In this document: piece after piece, positions 1 to 8,307 of the stretch
How positions within the stretch are numbered: position 1 is the stretch's first letter
Layout: each line of letters begins with the position of its first letter
Assembly: GCF_003258595.1 (NCBI RefSeq)
Contig: NZ_QHHQ01000015.1
Location: 1 to 49,732, forward strand
Length of the DNA: 49,732 bases
Origin: Acuticoccus sediminis
Lineage (GTDB): Bacteria; Pseudomonadota; Alphaproteobacteria; Rhizobiales; Amorphaceae
Direction: 5' to 3'
Made by a program: the position numbers and the translations under genes
Notes under the pieces: model-generated
Told to the model about the DNA's origin: nothing
The model's input: only the letters and a program-made list of their open reading frames with translations
Databases searched by the model: none

Positions 1-77
1 TCGCCGACGGGATCACCCAGCTTCAGGGGGTCAAAATTGGACGCCGATAAGGGGTCAAACTTCCGCGCCGATTGACA
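1..77 (-). mobile_element. IS21-type element end (left edge)
   Basis: Read on the minus strand from position 77, the sequence starts TGTCAATCGGCGCGG and carries two spaced copies of a TTTGACCCC block, separated by GGCGTCCAA. Multiple repeats at a TG-starting end are typical of IS21-family termini. The element body would lie left of the window, so only its end is visible. A related end lies at 49656-49732 in opposite orientation. The boundary at 77 abuts a truncated IS3 orfA. Family assignment is from end architecture only. Confidence 0.6.
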
Positions 78-196
78 ATCGTATGGGCACACGGCTCGAA
101 CTCGCGCCCCAGAACCTCCACGCTGCGACCCGCGCGCGCCAAGGCGACGATCTATTCGCGGAACTCCATTGGATAGGGACTTCTCGTTCTCGGCAT
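78..196 (-). pseudogene. IS3-family orfA transposase fragment
   Basis: Translation on the minus strand from the ATG at 196 gives MPRTRSPYPMEFRE, a stop, then IVALARAGRSVEVLGREFEP, the familiar N-terminal helix-turn-helix start of IS3-family OrfA proteins. The reading frame has an internal TAG where Gln is expected. It is cut off at 77 by the IS21-type end. The 78 bases between this relic and the next gene (197-274) show no other gene and are probably the relic's upstream end. It is non-functional. Confidence 0.6.
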
Positions 197-274
197 CGCG
201 GCACTCTCCAGTCAGGGCGAGTGTGTCCAAGAAACCGGGGGAACTCCAACTCAACTCCCCGCACAGTCGTGCGC

Positions 275-2821
275 TCAGACACGGACCTGCTGGCGGGCCG
301 TGATATCGGCCAGCCGAAGACCGCGCCTCAGCACCTCGGCGCGAACTTCGTCATATACCGGCGCAGCGCCTTTCGGATCGGTGATGGTCATCAGCAGGGC
401 GAAGCCGATGCCCTCATCTGGGATTACGGCCCCGGCCCGCGTCAGGGCGGTGAGTGACAAACGCCAGTCGCTTCTATTGCCGACACCCCGCATCTGCCTG
501 AAATATTGCTTGATCGGCGTCCATTTCAGGCCGCTCTCCAGCAGGTATTTCTCCGTGTAGTCCAGATTCTGCGGCAGCTCATTGTCATAGTGCTTCAGCT
601 GCGACACGTAGTTGGGGGTGAGCTCACCATCATCGGTCATTGTCTCGTTGAGCTGATGCAGCGTCGCGGCCAGCTGTACACGCTGACATTCGGCGTCGAA
701 TGCCGCATCGACCACCGGCGAATAGGCCAGCGTGATGTCTACGGCCCCGCGGCATTTGCCATCCGGTGCGGTCAGGGAGGGCGGCCAGGTGAAGACAAAT
801 GACAGCTCGCGTCTCGCCGGCAGGACATCGGCAAAGACCAGGGTGATGCTGTGGAGATCGTCGGCAAGGCAGGCTTCGGAGTCGCCGGGTACGCCAAAGC
901 CGACGAACTCCCGGGCAATCGAGCGCAGCGGCTTCTCCATCATCGCCGGATGGCGTGTCGAGCGATGCACCGGAAGCGCCATCAGCAGCTCCCGTGACAC
1001 CTGCCCCCCGAGCCGATGATCCAGGGCCGCCACCGTTGCCGCCACCAAGGGGGCCGCAAAACTGGTCCCGGATTTTTTGACCACCGATCCGTCGGCATCG
1101 AGCGAAGCAAGACCCGTGTCGTTTCCTGTTCGCTGCGCAGCACCGCCGTAGTGAACCAGTTCCGGTTTGCGGGCCCCGCCCGCGCCAGGACCCCGTCTTG
1201 TGTAGGCCGTGGGCAATCCATCCACCGCCGCCGTCAGCCCCGGTGGGTTCACGGCACCCACCGATAGCCCGAACATGTGTTCGGCCGGTGCCGTGATGCC
1301 ATCATCGCGCGCACCCCGCTGCGCCAGCATTTCCAGCGCCTTGTCGGTCTCTGCCGGCCATTCCGGCCGTCGCTCAACCCCATCAAGATTGCCGGCAGAG
1401 ATAACGAAGATGACGTCGTGAAGCCGCGCGATCTCATCCAGCCGGGAGGCAAAAGTTGAATAGCTGTGGCGGGTGCGTGCGTTCGGGGATCCAAGGCTGA
1501 AATTGAATATCCGCGTTCCCGCCTCCGTCTTGGCGTGCACCACGAGCTCCTCCAGCTGGTCGAAGAACTCATCCGGCGTGCTGTAGTATTGCCCCAGCAA
1601 GGGCTTGCGCGGCATGATTGCCAGATCGAAGTATCGGCACGGCTCGCGTTCCAGGCGATCGGCGAAACCCGGGTTGAGCGCAGAACCTGCCGCCACAAGC
1701 CCCGCGATAAACGTGCCATGCTCGTGATCGCTGTCCCCGGGCAGCAGCGGGCCGGCGACCCCGGCGCACCAGGGGTCGAGCGCATCCAAAGCGGAGATAC
1801 CGCCATCAATCACGCCCACCACAGGATAATCCCGGTCAGCGAGCGGAGCCGGCAGGTCGATGGCTATGCCCGGTTCGGAAGCGCCCGTGGGGGCTGGCTC
1901 GATTTCCATCGGCAAGGCGATCCGCCGAACCAGCGGTTCTTCGGCTAATTGCTCGAGCAAGAGCTGATGGCGCCTTACAGACCTGTCGCGGGGGACAGGG
2001 GCGACGGCCCGTCGGGCTGAACGATCCGGCGCGGCTGTCGGGCCCTCTGGCGCCAACAGTACGATATCGTTCGGGGTGCCGGCCGGCAGCAGGTCAATAC
2101 TGAGCGCAAGCCCGGTCGGCCGGCGCTCCCGCAGGCCGGCCACAGGCCGCACCAACAGGCTGCCGACGCTTGCCAGCCGCTGTTGCAGGGCGTCCAGCTG
2201 CGCGCGAACGGCATCACCGGTGACCGTGGGATCGGGCCGGAACAGCTCAACCAGATAGCCGCCGATAGCCCCTTCCTTTTCAAGGGCTGCGACGGCCTCG
2301 GACGCTGAAAAGTCCAGCCGGTCCGATGCTTCGAGCAAGCCAATGCCGGCGATGCCACTAAGCTCGCTGCGATATCCGGAAACACGTTCTTCGAACTCTC
2401 CGGTGCGCGGGTTTTCCCGCTCCTGCGGCACGTCCTCTGCCCGCTCGGCGATCAGCGTGTCGAGCGCGTCCAGCGCGTCCGGCGTGGCCTGGAAGAACAT
2501 CTCCCCGACACCGCGGCCGCCAACGAGTGCGAACCGGTTCCGCTCGCAGAACAGCCTCTCGATCGGACGATAGCTCTTCGCCAGGGCCTCCTCTCGCATC
2601 TGCACTAAAACGAAGCCCAGGGCTGAGTGCTGTTCCCGCAGCCGCAGGCTGCTGTCGCGGAGCTGCTCTCGCATCTTTTGCTTATGACGGCGGAAACCCT
2701 CATTATCGCCCTGAAAGAAATCCCTGCTGGGGCCGCGCTTGCCGGGCGCCGGCGGGTGAATGAAGCGCCGGGTGTCGAGGAAGACCTGAACCGGGCGCTG
2801 GATACTGTCCCGTTCAGCCAT
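275..2821 (-). CDS. ietS: S8 subtilisin-like protease, IetS-like
   Basis: An 848-residue protein with a long N-terminal region (about 1-330) and a subtilase domain at about 333-620. The catalytic triad is visible: Asp339 in VVGVIDGG, His368 in DHEHGT and Ser587 in SGTSFAAP, with a probable oxyanion Asn478 in SAGN. No signal peptide is visible, so it is probably cytoplasmic. The ATG overlaps the end of the upstream AAA ATPase by 8 bases, implying translational coupling. A subtilase of this size paired with an AAA ATPase is the layout of the IetAS anti-phage system (family knowledge). The assignment as defence is by family; the substrate is unknown. Confidence 0.8.
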   Translation of the reverse strand: MAERDSIQRPVQVFLDTRRFIHPPAPGKRGPSRDFFQGDNEGFRRHKQKMREQLRDSSLRLREQHSALGFVLVQMREEALAKSYRPIERLFCERNRFALVGGRGVGEMFFQATPDALDALDTLIAERAEDVPQERENPRTGEFEERVSGYRSELSGIAGIGLLEASDRLDFSASEAVAALEKEGAIGGYLVELFRPDPTVTGDAVRAQLDALQQRLASVGSLLVRPVAGLRERRPTGLALSIDLLPAGTPNDIVLLAPEGPTAAPDRSARRAVAPVPRDRSVRRHQLLLEQLAEEPLVRRIALPMEIEPAPTGASEPGIAIDLPAPLADRDYPVVGVIDGGISALDALDPWCAGVAGPLLPGDSDHEHGTFIAGLVAAGSALNPGFADRLEREPCRYFDLAIMPRKPLLGQYYSTPDEFFDQLEELVVHAKTEAGTRIFNFSLGSPNARTRHSYSTFASRLDEIARLHDVIFVISAGNLDGVERRPEWPAETDKALEMLAQRGARDDGITAPAEHMFGLSVGAVNPPGLTAAVDGLPTAYTRRGPGAGGARKPELVHYGGAAQRTGNDTGLASLDADGSVVKKSGTSFAAPLVAATVAALDHRLGGQVSRELLMALPVHRSTRHPAMMEKPLRSIAREFVGFGVPGDSEACLADDLHSITLVFADVLPARRELSFVFTWPPSLTAPDGKCRGAVDITLAYSPVVDAAFDAECQRVQLAATLHQLNETMTDDGELTPNYVSQLKHYDNELPQNLDYTEKYLLESGLKWTPIKQYFRQMRGVGNRSDWRLSLTALTRAGAVIPDEGIGFALLMTITDPKGAAPVYDEVRAEVLRRGLRLADITARQQVRV

Positions 2822-4064
2822 CGCTCACCGCCTCTCTCCCCGATGATGTCTCTCGCGCTGCCTGGCTGCGCTCCCGCAGGCGGCGCGACACCGTCGACTG
2901 GGATAAACCGACGATGGCGCCCGCTGCATTCTGGGTCAGCCCGGCCTGCTCAACGAAGGCAGCAGCAAGATCCTCCTCTGGTCCAAGCAGGAGTGCCTTA
3001 CGAATGCCACCGAACAGATGGCCGTTGAGGGTTGCTTGCCGTCGAAGCCCCGCCAGCATGGATTGGCCGCGACTAGCGCAGCTGCTGCTGGCCTTCGGCT
3101 GATGCAGTACCAGGAAGCGTTTGCCCCCGGCGACAAGCGTTTCCAGATCGGCACCGCTCATGCCTTCCGTGAGCCAAACCAGCATGTCGATTTCTTCGCG
3201 GGTCAGCTCGATCGGACGCACAAACCGCTCGAGCAGAACCCGGCGCGCGGTTTCATCCGGCAGCGCGATCTCGATGCGCCCGTCGAACCGGCGCCAGACA
3301 GCGGGGTCCAGAAGATGCTCATGATTGGTGGCTGCCAAGGTGAAGCCCCGGTCCCCCCGTGCATCGAGGCTTTGCAGAAGCGTATTCACCACCCGCTTGA
3401 TCTCGCCCACTTCCTGGGCGTCATCGCGAGCCTTGGCGACGGCATCGAATTCATCGAGGAACAGGATGCAGCGATAGCGATTTGCGAAATCGAACAGGGC
3501 GCCGATATTGCGTGCCGTGGTTCCGAGGAAGGACGAGACAAGGCCATCCAGGCGGGCTTCGACAAGGGGAAGACCGAGCTGCGCTCCGATATATCGGGCA
3601 AGCATGGTCTTGCCGACGCCCGGAGCGCCATAGAGCAGGCAACGCAAATTCGGCTGCACGCCAAGCGCTGCGAGCTCCTTCACGCGGGACCATTCCTCGA
3701 TCAGATCGGTGACGGCGGCCTTGAGAGCCTCATTGAACACCGGCTCTACATCGGCTGCCTCGTCCGGCTGCACGACGCGCGCCAACGGTGTCCCGGTTTC
3801 CTTATCGTGTGGCAGCGGCGTATTCCGGCTCAGCACTTCGCCGGGCAAGGCCTGCGCTGACCCGGCCCGCATGCGCTCCAGAGACATTGGCGCGAACGAT
3901 TGTTTGCGGACCTCGCGCGAGAGCAGCCGGCTCAGTTTCTCGGCCTGCCGTGGCTCCGACTCCCGCAGCGAGTCCCGCAGCCGCTCGATCTGGTAACGCG
4001 CGCGGTTGCTGTCGCCGCCCGCGGCAGCCCGTGACAGGGAAAGGATGATCTCAAAGTGGTCCAT
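2814..4064 (-). CDS. ietA: AAA ATPase, IetA-like, with C-terminal HTH
   Basis: A 416-residue AAA protein. Walker A is GAPGVGKT (146-153), Walker B LFLDEFD (201-207), sensor 1 is near TNH (246-248), and a WRRFDGR segment at 257 resembles the arginine-finger region. Residues about 372-396 (LTQNAAGAIVGLSQSTVSRR) look like a helix-turn-helix. The ATG at 4064 gives the MDHFEI start, where the recognisable protein begins, although the frame stays open further upstream. It is translationally coupled to the protease downstream and probably supplies the ATP-driven regulatory or unfolding half of an IetAS pair. The 140-base gap before it (4065-4204) has no gene and may hold its own promoter; no convincing -35/-10 pair was found. 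Confidence 0.8.
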   Translation of the reverse strand: MDHFEIILSLSRAAAGGDSNRARYQIERLRDSLRESEPRQAEKLSRLLSREVRKQSFAPMSLERMRAGSAQALPGEVLSRNTPLPHDKETGTPLARVVQPDEAADVEPVFNEALKAAVTDLIEEWSRVKELAALGVQPNLRCLLYGAPGVGKTMLARYIGAQLGLPLVEARLDGLVSSFLGTTARNIGALFDFANRYRCILFLDEFDAVAKARDDAQEVGEIKRVVNTLLQSLDARGDRGFTLAATNHEHLLDPAVWRRFDGRIEIALPDETARRVLLERFVRPIELTREEIDMLVWLTEGMSGADLETLVAGGKRFLVLHQPKASSSCASRGQSMLAGLRRQATLNGHLFGGIRKALLLGPEEDLAAAFVEQAGLTQNAAGAIVGLSQSTVSRRLRERSQAARETSSGREAVSDG

Positions 4065-4204
4065 ATCCGCGATGCGCCCGCTGCATTCATGATTTGCGAC
4101 ACATGATGCGATTCTTGTCTGAATTATGCAACAAGCTACGGTACGATGCAGCGGGTCGGCTACCGTGTTGACGGGCAGCACGCCGACATCGCACGGCGCA
4201 AAGG

Positions 4205-4612
4205 TCAGGCCTCTGGCCGGTCTCGGGCCGATAGCGCGTCGATGTTCGATCCTGGGTGACCGCTGTCGCGACACCATTCGACCCGGCCCTCCTTGATCCA
4301 GAAGTGACACCGGCAGTCATTGGTCTGGCGGATCGACGGCGAGATGCTGGGGCGGCCGAACCAGTCGACGGCGATCGACCATCGCGGTCTGCGCTGCTGG
4401 CTGAGCGATAGCTGCAACTTCTCGCCGCAGCCGCCCGGGCAGCGGAAACAGCCCCACTTGTCCAGACCGCCACTCCGCACAATGACCAAACGCCCGGATG
4501 TGAGACGCTCTGGGTCGGGATGCGCCTCCTGAACCGTGGCGATCAGGTGGCTTCTGGCAAGCCATCTGATCCGCTCCAGAACAACGCGGCAAAGTCCCTT
4601 GAGGCGTTCCAT
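4205..4612 (-). CDS. DUF6527 family protein, probable zinc-binding
   Basis: A 135-residue protein whose centre (KWGCFRCPGGCGEKLQLSL, then RPRWSIAVDWFGRPSISPSI, then CRCHFWIKEGRVEWC) matches my recollection of the DUF6527 family. CxxC-like cysteine pairs at about 55-62 and 121-134 suggest structural zinc. Its ATG overlaps the stop of the upstream ThiF gene (TGATG), so it belongs to the same operon as the E1, JAB, E2 and multiubiquitin genes. DUF6527 genes are known beside such conjugation genes; the molecular role is not established. It could be a substrate-recognition or adaptor subunit, which is inference. Confidence 0.7.
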   Translation of the reverse strand: MERLKGLCRVVLERIRWLARSHLIATVQEAHPDPERLTSGRLVIVRSGGLDKWGCFRCPGGCGEKLQLSLSQQRRPRWSIAVDWFGRPSISPSIRQTNDCRCHFWIKEGRVEWCRDSGHPGSNIDALSARDRPEA

Positions 4613-5529
4613 CAGCCGATCCGATCGAGAAACGGCTCGACATCGGCACGACCCCAGTAGTGGGTGTCGACGCAGATCGGGCAGTCAGGCCGCTGTTTTG
4701 CCCCCTGACGACGCTCCTCGCCCCGGTCCAGCCGCCGGATTCGCTGCCAGGCCCACCGGGCCTCACCCCGATAGTCTACCAGGCCCTGCAGGAGCTCGTT
4801 GACCGCCATACTGGCCGTTTCCGTGGTGAACGTAACGACGGCCGGCGCAGGATTGTCGCTGCCTCGGACATACGCTTCACGCTTCTGCCGCTCGTACTCG
4901 GCGGGCGCGTTCCGACGCAGCGCCTCCTCGCCGGCGGCCCGGGCATCCACGACACCCCGGCACATCAGGCACGGTGCGCCAGGCGTCAAGACTGTCACAC
5001 GGGCACTCATATCGCGCAGGCCGCCCTCCGGACTGGGTTCGATTGCCAGGCCCATATCGATCACCGGCACAAGGTAGAAGTGCGCGAACCGGTTCAGGAA
5101 TAGCCGGCCACCGTGATCGTCGGTGCAGCCGAAGATCACATCGCAGGCTTTGAGCGCATCCCGCACGGACGGGTCCTCAACCCAGCGCTGATAGGCGCGT
5201 GCCCGCACCCCAAGTCCTAGCTCGCTGATTTCCCGCGCCACCACTTCGACTTTCGGTTGCATTGCATCGGCATCCGCCCGCCGTGCGCCATGCAGCCGGT
5301 TCAGGTTGGTCACCTCAACAATGTCTTCGTCGAAGAGCGCGATCTGGCCGACACCCAGCCGCGCCAGCAGCATCGCCGTCGCGCTGCCCGTGCCGCCGCA
5401 ACCGACAACGCCGACCCGAAGTCCCCGCAGGATACTGTTCAGCCCGGCGCCGAACGCGCGGGCCTGCCGGTCAAAAGCTGCCTCCGGGGTCGCCGCACCG
5501 ACCGTCGTATAGATGAGCCGGGTGCCCAC
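4612..5529 (-). CDS. ThiF/E1-like adenylyltransferase domain
   Basis: A 305-residue ThiF/MoeB-type E1 fold. The nucleotide-binding loop GCGGTGS is at 43-49, with FDEDIVEVTNLNR at 66-78 and GCTDD at 134-138. Two CxxC pairs, CLMC (187-190) and CPIC (283-286), form the expected zinc site. It should adenylate the C terminus of a ubiquitin-like protein. The listed GTG start (5529) is probably not biological. The frame is open upstream and, through a -1 frame change near 5560-5570, continues directly from the JAB domain (expected junction VVEKIPLEVG). The natural product is therefore likely a JAB-E1 fusion, a known architecture in these operons. Confidence 0.8.
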   Translation of the reverse strand: MGTRLIYTTVGAATPEAAFDRQARAFGAGLNSILRGLRVGVVGCGGTGSATAMLLARLGVGQIALFDEDIVEVTNLNRLHGARRADADAMQPKVEVVAREISELGLGVRARAYQRWVEDPSVRDALKACDVIFGCTDDHGGRLFLNRFAHFYLVPVIDMGLAIEPSPEGGLRDMSARVTVLTPGAPCLMCRGVVDARAAGEEALRRNAPAEYERQKREAYVRGSDNPAPAVVTFTTETASMAVNELLQGLVDYRGEARWAWQRIRRLDRGEERRQGAKQRPDCPICVDTHYWGRADVEPFLDRIG

Positions 5530-6011
5530 AGAGCGGAGCGTGCCGACCTCAAGAGGGATCTTCTCACGACCCAGAGCCGGGCCCGGAACCGATCCTTCCC
5601 GATCAGCAGTAAGCTCAGCAACCGGGCCTCATCACCATTCCGGTTCCGCGCCAGCCTGAACAACTCCCGCTCGTTCCGGTCGTCCTGCGTGGAAAAATCC
5701 GAGAAGCCGCCCGGGTGACTGTGAACGATGCCGGGCAGCAACCCCTCCTTCGCCGCGCGGCGGCAGAGGCTGACGTAAGAGTCTGTACGCCAGGTGATAT
5801 GGCGCTCGCTGGCCGAGACGGCATCATGATAGGGTATCGAGATGATCTCGAAAGAGGTCAACCGGAGCCGCGCCTGCCGCGACCAGGGATCGACGCCGAT
5901 CTGATTCACGCCATACAGCACATAGGCAGCCGCCTCCGTACCATCCTCCCGATGGAGCAGGCGCTTCAATTCCGCCTGATGCGCCTCCTGCAACGTCAGT
6001 TCGACATCCAT
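5439..6011 (-). CDS. JAB/JAMM deubiquitinase-like domain (frame-broken from E1)
   Basis: The frame starting MDVELTLQEA at 6011 has a clear JAMM zinc-peptidase signature: HSHP at 97-100 (His97, His99), Ser107, Asp110, and upstream Glu26 as the likely catalytic acid. Family members cleave or process ubiquitin-like proteins. Good similarity ends at about residue 149 (ARLWVV). The rest of this frame, to the stop at 5439, looks like out-of-frame E1 sequence. The ATG overlaps the E2 stop (TGATG). Either the gene is frameshifted, the read contains an error, or a recoding event joins it to the E1. I see no strong slippery heptamer. Confidence 0.75.
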   Translation of the reverse strand: MDVELTLQEAHQAELKRLLHREDGTEAAAYVLYGVNQIGVDPWSRQARLRLTSFEIISIPYHDAVSASERHITWRTDSYVSLCRRAAKEGLLPGIVHSHPGGFSDFSTQDDRNERELFRLARNRNGDEARLLSLLLIGKDRFRARLWVVRRSLLRSARSALWAPGSSIRRSVRRPRRQLLTGRPARSAPG

Positions 6012-6391
6012 CACGCAGCCTCCTGCAATGCCTGTTCGACCCGCTTCAGCATGGTGCTGAGACCGTCGACACCGGGGCGCCAGCTCGTATTGTGACGTGA
6101 CCAGCGCTGCCACCGCTGGCCCTCGAACTGCACGGGCTGGTCCGCTGCTTTCGGATATCGCTGGGCGGGGACCAGCTGCAGCCAGGGCAGCGCGTAAAAC
6201 ATGTCCGGCGCCACGTCCGGATAGCCGCTCGGCAACAGGATCAGGATGCTGGCTGCATCCACCTGGTACTTCGCCGCCGGCAAACTGAACCCGGTGAGGA
6301 TGACGCCCCGCTGGGCGCCATCCGTCACCTCCCGATACGCGAGATCGCGCCCCGCGAGATACCGGCGATCGGCGGAAGGTAGCAGGCTCAC
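6011..6391 (-). CDS. E2-like protein, Prok-E2_E family, cysteine-free
   Basis: A 126-residue protein with the Prok-E2_E family look: LPSGYPDVAPDMFYALP in the middle (53-69), then WQRWSRHN (93-100) and WRPGVDGL (103-110). It contains no cysteine, so it cannot form the classical E2 thioester. The start is GTG at 6391, overlapping the multiubiquitin stop (GTGA). The operon context (multiubiquitin, E2, JAB-E1, DUF6527) supports a role in ubiquitin-like transfer or binding. The missing nucleophile means the chemistry must differ, or the protein is a non-catalytic carrier or adaptor. Whether the whole family lacks the Cys needs an alignment. Confidence 0.75.
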   Translation of the reverse strand: MSLLPSADRRYLAGRDLAYREVTDGAQRGVILTGFSLPAAKYQVDAASILILLPSGYPDVAPDMFYALPWLQLVPAQRYPKAADQPVQFEGQRWQRWSRHNTSWRPGVDGLSTMLKRVEQALQEAA

Positions 6392-6924
6392 GCCGCACCC
6401 TCCGTCGTCTGCGTGATCCCCGTGAAGAAGCGCTCCAGCCCCTTGCCGTCCAACCGTACCAACTCACTGTCGCCGACCGGCTGATCTTCGCCGCCCCTGA
6501 CCTCGAGCCAGACGCCGTAGGTGGCGGGGTCGACCCCGGCCAGCCGCTTCAGGACCCTCCCGCTGATCGCGCAGGCGCCCCACTCGAACACCTTGCGGTC
6601 GAGTTCGATGCGATAGGATTCCGCACTGGCGAAAGTCAGGAACCGCTCGACGCCACCGCCCCGCAGATCGGTGGTCTCATCCAGACGCAACTCCTCGAGC
6701 TCGCCATTGCTGAGGACCAGGAACAGAAGATGTTCCTCGACCTGCCGGATACCCGCTGCTTCGAGAATCTGGCGGCCCGTCGGAACCGGATCGTCGATCC
6801 GCATCGGCCGGAAGGCGAGCTCGGCATCGCCGACCTCCATCCGGTACGGCCCCTGCGGACGGGGTTTGCGGTCGGCGGCAATAGAGGCCGCAACGTCTTC
6901 GATATCTGTCGTTCCAGTCGTCAT
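6388..6924 (-). CDS. Multiubiquitin domain protein (two ubiquitin-like repeats)
   Basis: A 178-residue protein with two consecutive beta-grasp-like repeats. The first is at about 27-95 (YRMEVGDAEL ... GGGVERFLTF) and the second at about 102-172 (YRIELDRKVFEWG ... GKGLERFFTG). Both end in a matching ERF[LF]T motif and match the Multi_ubiq family, the probable substrate or modifier of the E1/E2-like proteins downstream. The C terminus is TTEGAA, not a bare diglycine, so any activation would need trimming (perhaps by the JAB domain) or uses another residue. It is first gene of the minus-strand operon, which reads through to DUF6527 with overlapping stops and starts. Confidence 0.8.
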   Translation of the reverse strand: MTTGTTDIEDVAASIAADRKPRPQGPYRMEVGDAELAFRPMRIDDPVPTGRQILEAAGIRQVEEHLLFLVLSNGELEELRLDETTDLRGGGVERFLTFASAESYRIELDRKVFEWGACAISGRVLKRLAGVDPATYGVWLEVRGGEDQPVGDSELVRLDGKGLERFFTGITQTTEGAA

Positions 6925-6964
6925 AGCGACCTCCTGTAAGTCTGCGGCCTCTCAGCCCTTGCAA

Positions 6965-7037
6965 ATGTCGTATTCGACATGCCATCAATGTCGATAATAT
7001 AGGGTCGCCCGAAAAAAACGTCAACCCCACCATGTCG
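6965..7037. promoter_or_regulatory. ATGTCGA half-site cluster in divergent promoter region
   Basis: Between the multiubiquitin gene and the XRE gene lies an inverted repeat, ATGTCG-tatt-CGACAT (6965-6980), followed by further ATGTCGA half-sites at 6988 and 7032. The last sits about 10 bases before the XRE ATG. The spacing and symmetry fit an operator bound by the XRE protein, controlling both the ubiquitin-like operon and its own XRE-ImmA operon. No promoter hexamers could be assigned confidently. Confidence 0.5.
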
Positions 7038-7045
7038 AAAGCGCC

Positions 7046-7411
7046 ATGAATCCCACCTCCGACAACCCATCTGACATCTTCAAAGAACGCCTCCGGACCG
7101 CACGGGAGGAACTCCGTAAGCTGAGTCAGGCCGAACTCGCGCGCGAGACCGGCCTGCCCCCGAGCTCGGTTGCCCATTTTGAAGCCGGCACCCGGAAACC
7201 GTCCTTCGACAACCTCCGAAAGCTCGCCAACGCCCTCAACGTCACGACCGACTACCTGCTGGGGCGGTCAGAGGATCCGGCCGGCGCCGCCGAAGCCGAT
7301 CCGATCTATCGCGACGTGCACAAGCTGACCGATAAGAACCGCAAGATGGCGGCTGACTTTATGAGGTTCCTGGCCCAGCAGGACGAGAAGGAGCGCGGGG
7401 AGGACGAATGA
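7046..7411 (+). CDS. XRE-family transcriptional regulator
   Basis: A 121-residue protein with an N-terminal Cro/CI helix-turn-helix at about 12-70 (LSQAELARETGLPPSSVAHF, then LRKLANALNVTTDYLLG) and a C-terminal acidic helix. It is divergent from the multiubiquitin operon and overlaps the next gene (ATGA), an ImmA-type metallopeptidase. XRE-ImmA pairs are known switches in which the peptidase cleaves or antagonises the repressor. Here it most likely represses the divergent defence-like operon through the ATGTCGA sites. The start at 7046 is just after the last half-site. Confidence 0.85.
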   Translation: MNPTSDNPSDIFKERLRTAREELRKLSQAELARETGLPPSSVAHFEAGTRKPSFDNLRKLANALNVTTDYLLGRSEDPAGAAEADPIYRDVHKLTDKNRKMAADFMRFLAQQDEKERGEDE

Positions 7412-8307
7412 TCCGCAATCCCGATCTGCAGCAACGGAAACTGGTTCGGCTCGCCGAACATGTCCTGCGTGACAAGGGCCTACTTCGCCTGCCGGTCGAT
7501 CTGGAGGCCCTGGCCGCGGCCTGCAGCATCCCGCTACAGGCGATGGATGCCGACGAGGAAGGCGTATCTGGCATGCTGCTGCGGGTCGGAAACGCTTTCG
7601 GTATCCGATATGCGACCCATATCCTGAGCGAGGGCTTCCAGCGCTTCAGCATCGCCCACGAATTCGGCCACTACTTTGCCGAAGGCCATCTAGACCACAT
7701 CCAGTTCGAGGCCGGCATCCATAGCTCCAGAGCGGGGTTCGTCTCGTCAGACCCATATGAGCGCGAGGCCGACTACTTCGCGTCGGGGCTGCTCATGCCT
7801 TCATCGCTTGTCCGCACCCTCCTGAAGCGAGCCCCCGAAGGCCTGCAGGGCATCGAGATGCTCCGGCGCGCGGCTGGAGCCTCCACCGTGGCGGCCGCTA
7901 TCCGCTACATAAGCGAGACTGAAGACGCCGCCGCGATCGTCGTCAGCCGCAACGGCCATGTCGATTACTGCTTCAAGTCAGAAGCCCTCAAGCAGCTCAG
8001 GGGCCAGAGCTGGCTCCGTAAAGGCGCGATCCTGCCCGCGGGTACGCTGACCGCCTCTATCGCCCGGCAGCCTGCTGCAGAGCGGCGGCGGCTTCGAGAT
8101 AAAGCAGACAGCGACATACTCGACTGGTTCGGCGGCACCCGCGCCGTCCCAGCTACCGAACAGGTTGTTGACCTCGGCCGCTACGATCGTGTGCTGACCG
8201 TGCTGTCCTGTGCCCAGCTGCTCGACGACACCTACCGGGATGAGGACGAGCTAGACGAGTCGGACGAGGCCATGGAGGAGCGCTGGACCCCGCGCTTTCG
8301 ACGATGA
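7408..8307 (+). CDS. ImmA/IrrE-family metallopeptidase
   Basis: A 299-residue protein with the zinc peptidase motif HEFGH at 84-88 and a downstream EREADYFASGLLMP helix (118-131) supplying the third ligand, as in ImmA/IrrE proteins (DUF955). The start overlaps the XRE stop. By family analogy it would inactivate the partner XRE repressor after a stress or infection signal. Residues beyond about 150 form a less conserved sensor-like region. The next small gene starts inside its stop codon (ATGA at 8304-8307). Confidence 0.85.
   Translation: MIRNPDLQQRKLVRLAEHVLRDKGLLRLPVDLEALAAACSIPLQAMDADEEGVSGMLLRVGNAFGIRYATHILSEGFQRFSIAHEFGHYFAEGHLDHIQFEAGIHSSRAGFVSSDPYEREADYFASGLLMPSSLVRTLLKRAPEGLQGIEMLRRAAGASTVAAAIRYISETEDAAAIVVSRNGHVDYCFKSEALKQLRGQSWLRKGAILPAGTLTASIARQPAAERRRLRDKADSDILDWFGGTRAVPATEQVVDLGRYDRVLTVLSCAQLLDDTYRDEDELDESDEAMEERWTPRFRR

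Noticed and set aside
5560-5570. Programmed -1 frameshift between JAB and E1
   Set aside because: No clear X XXY YYZ slippery site or downstream structure identified; a mutation or base error is more likely, so only the frame break is reported.
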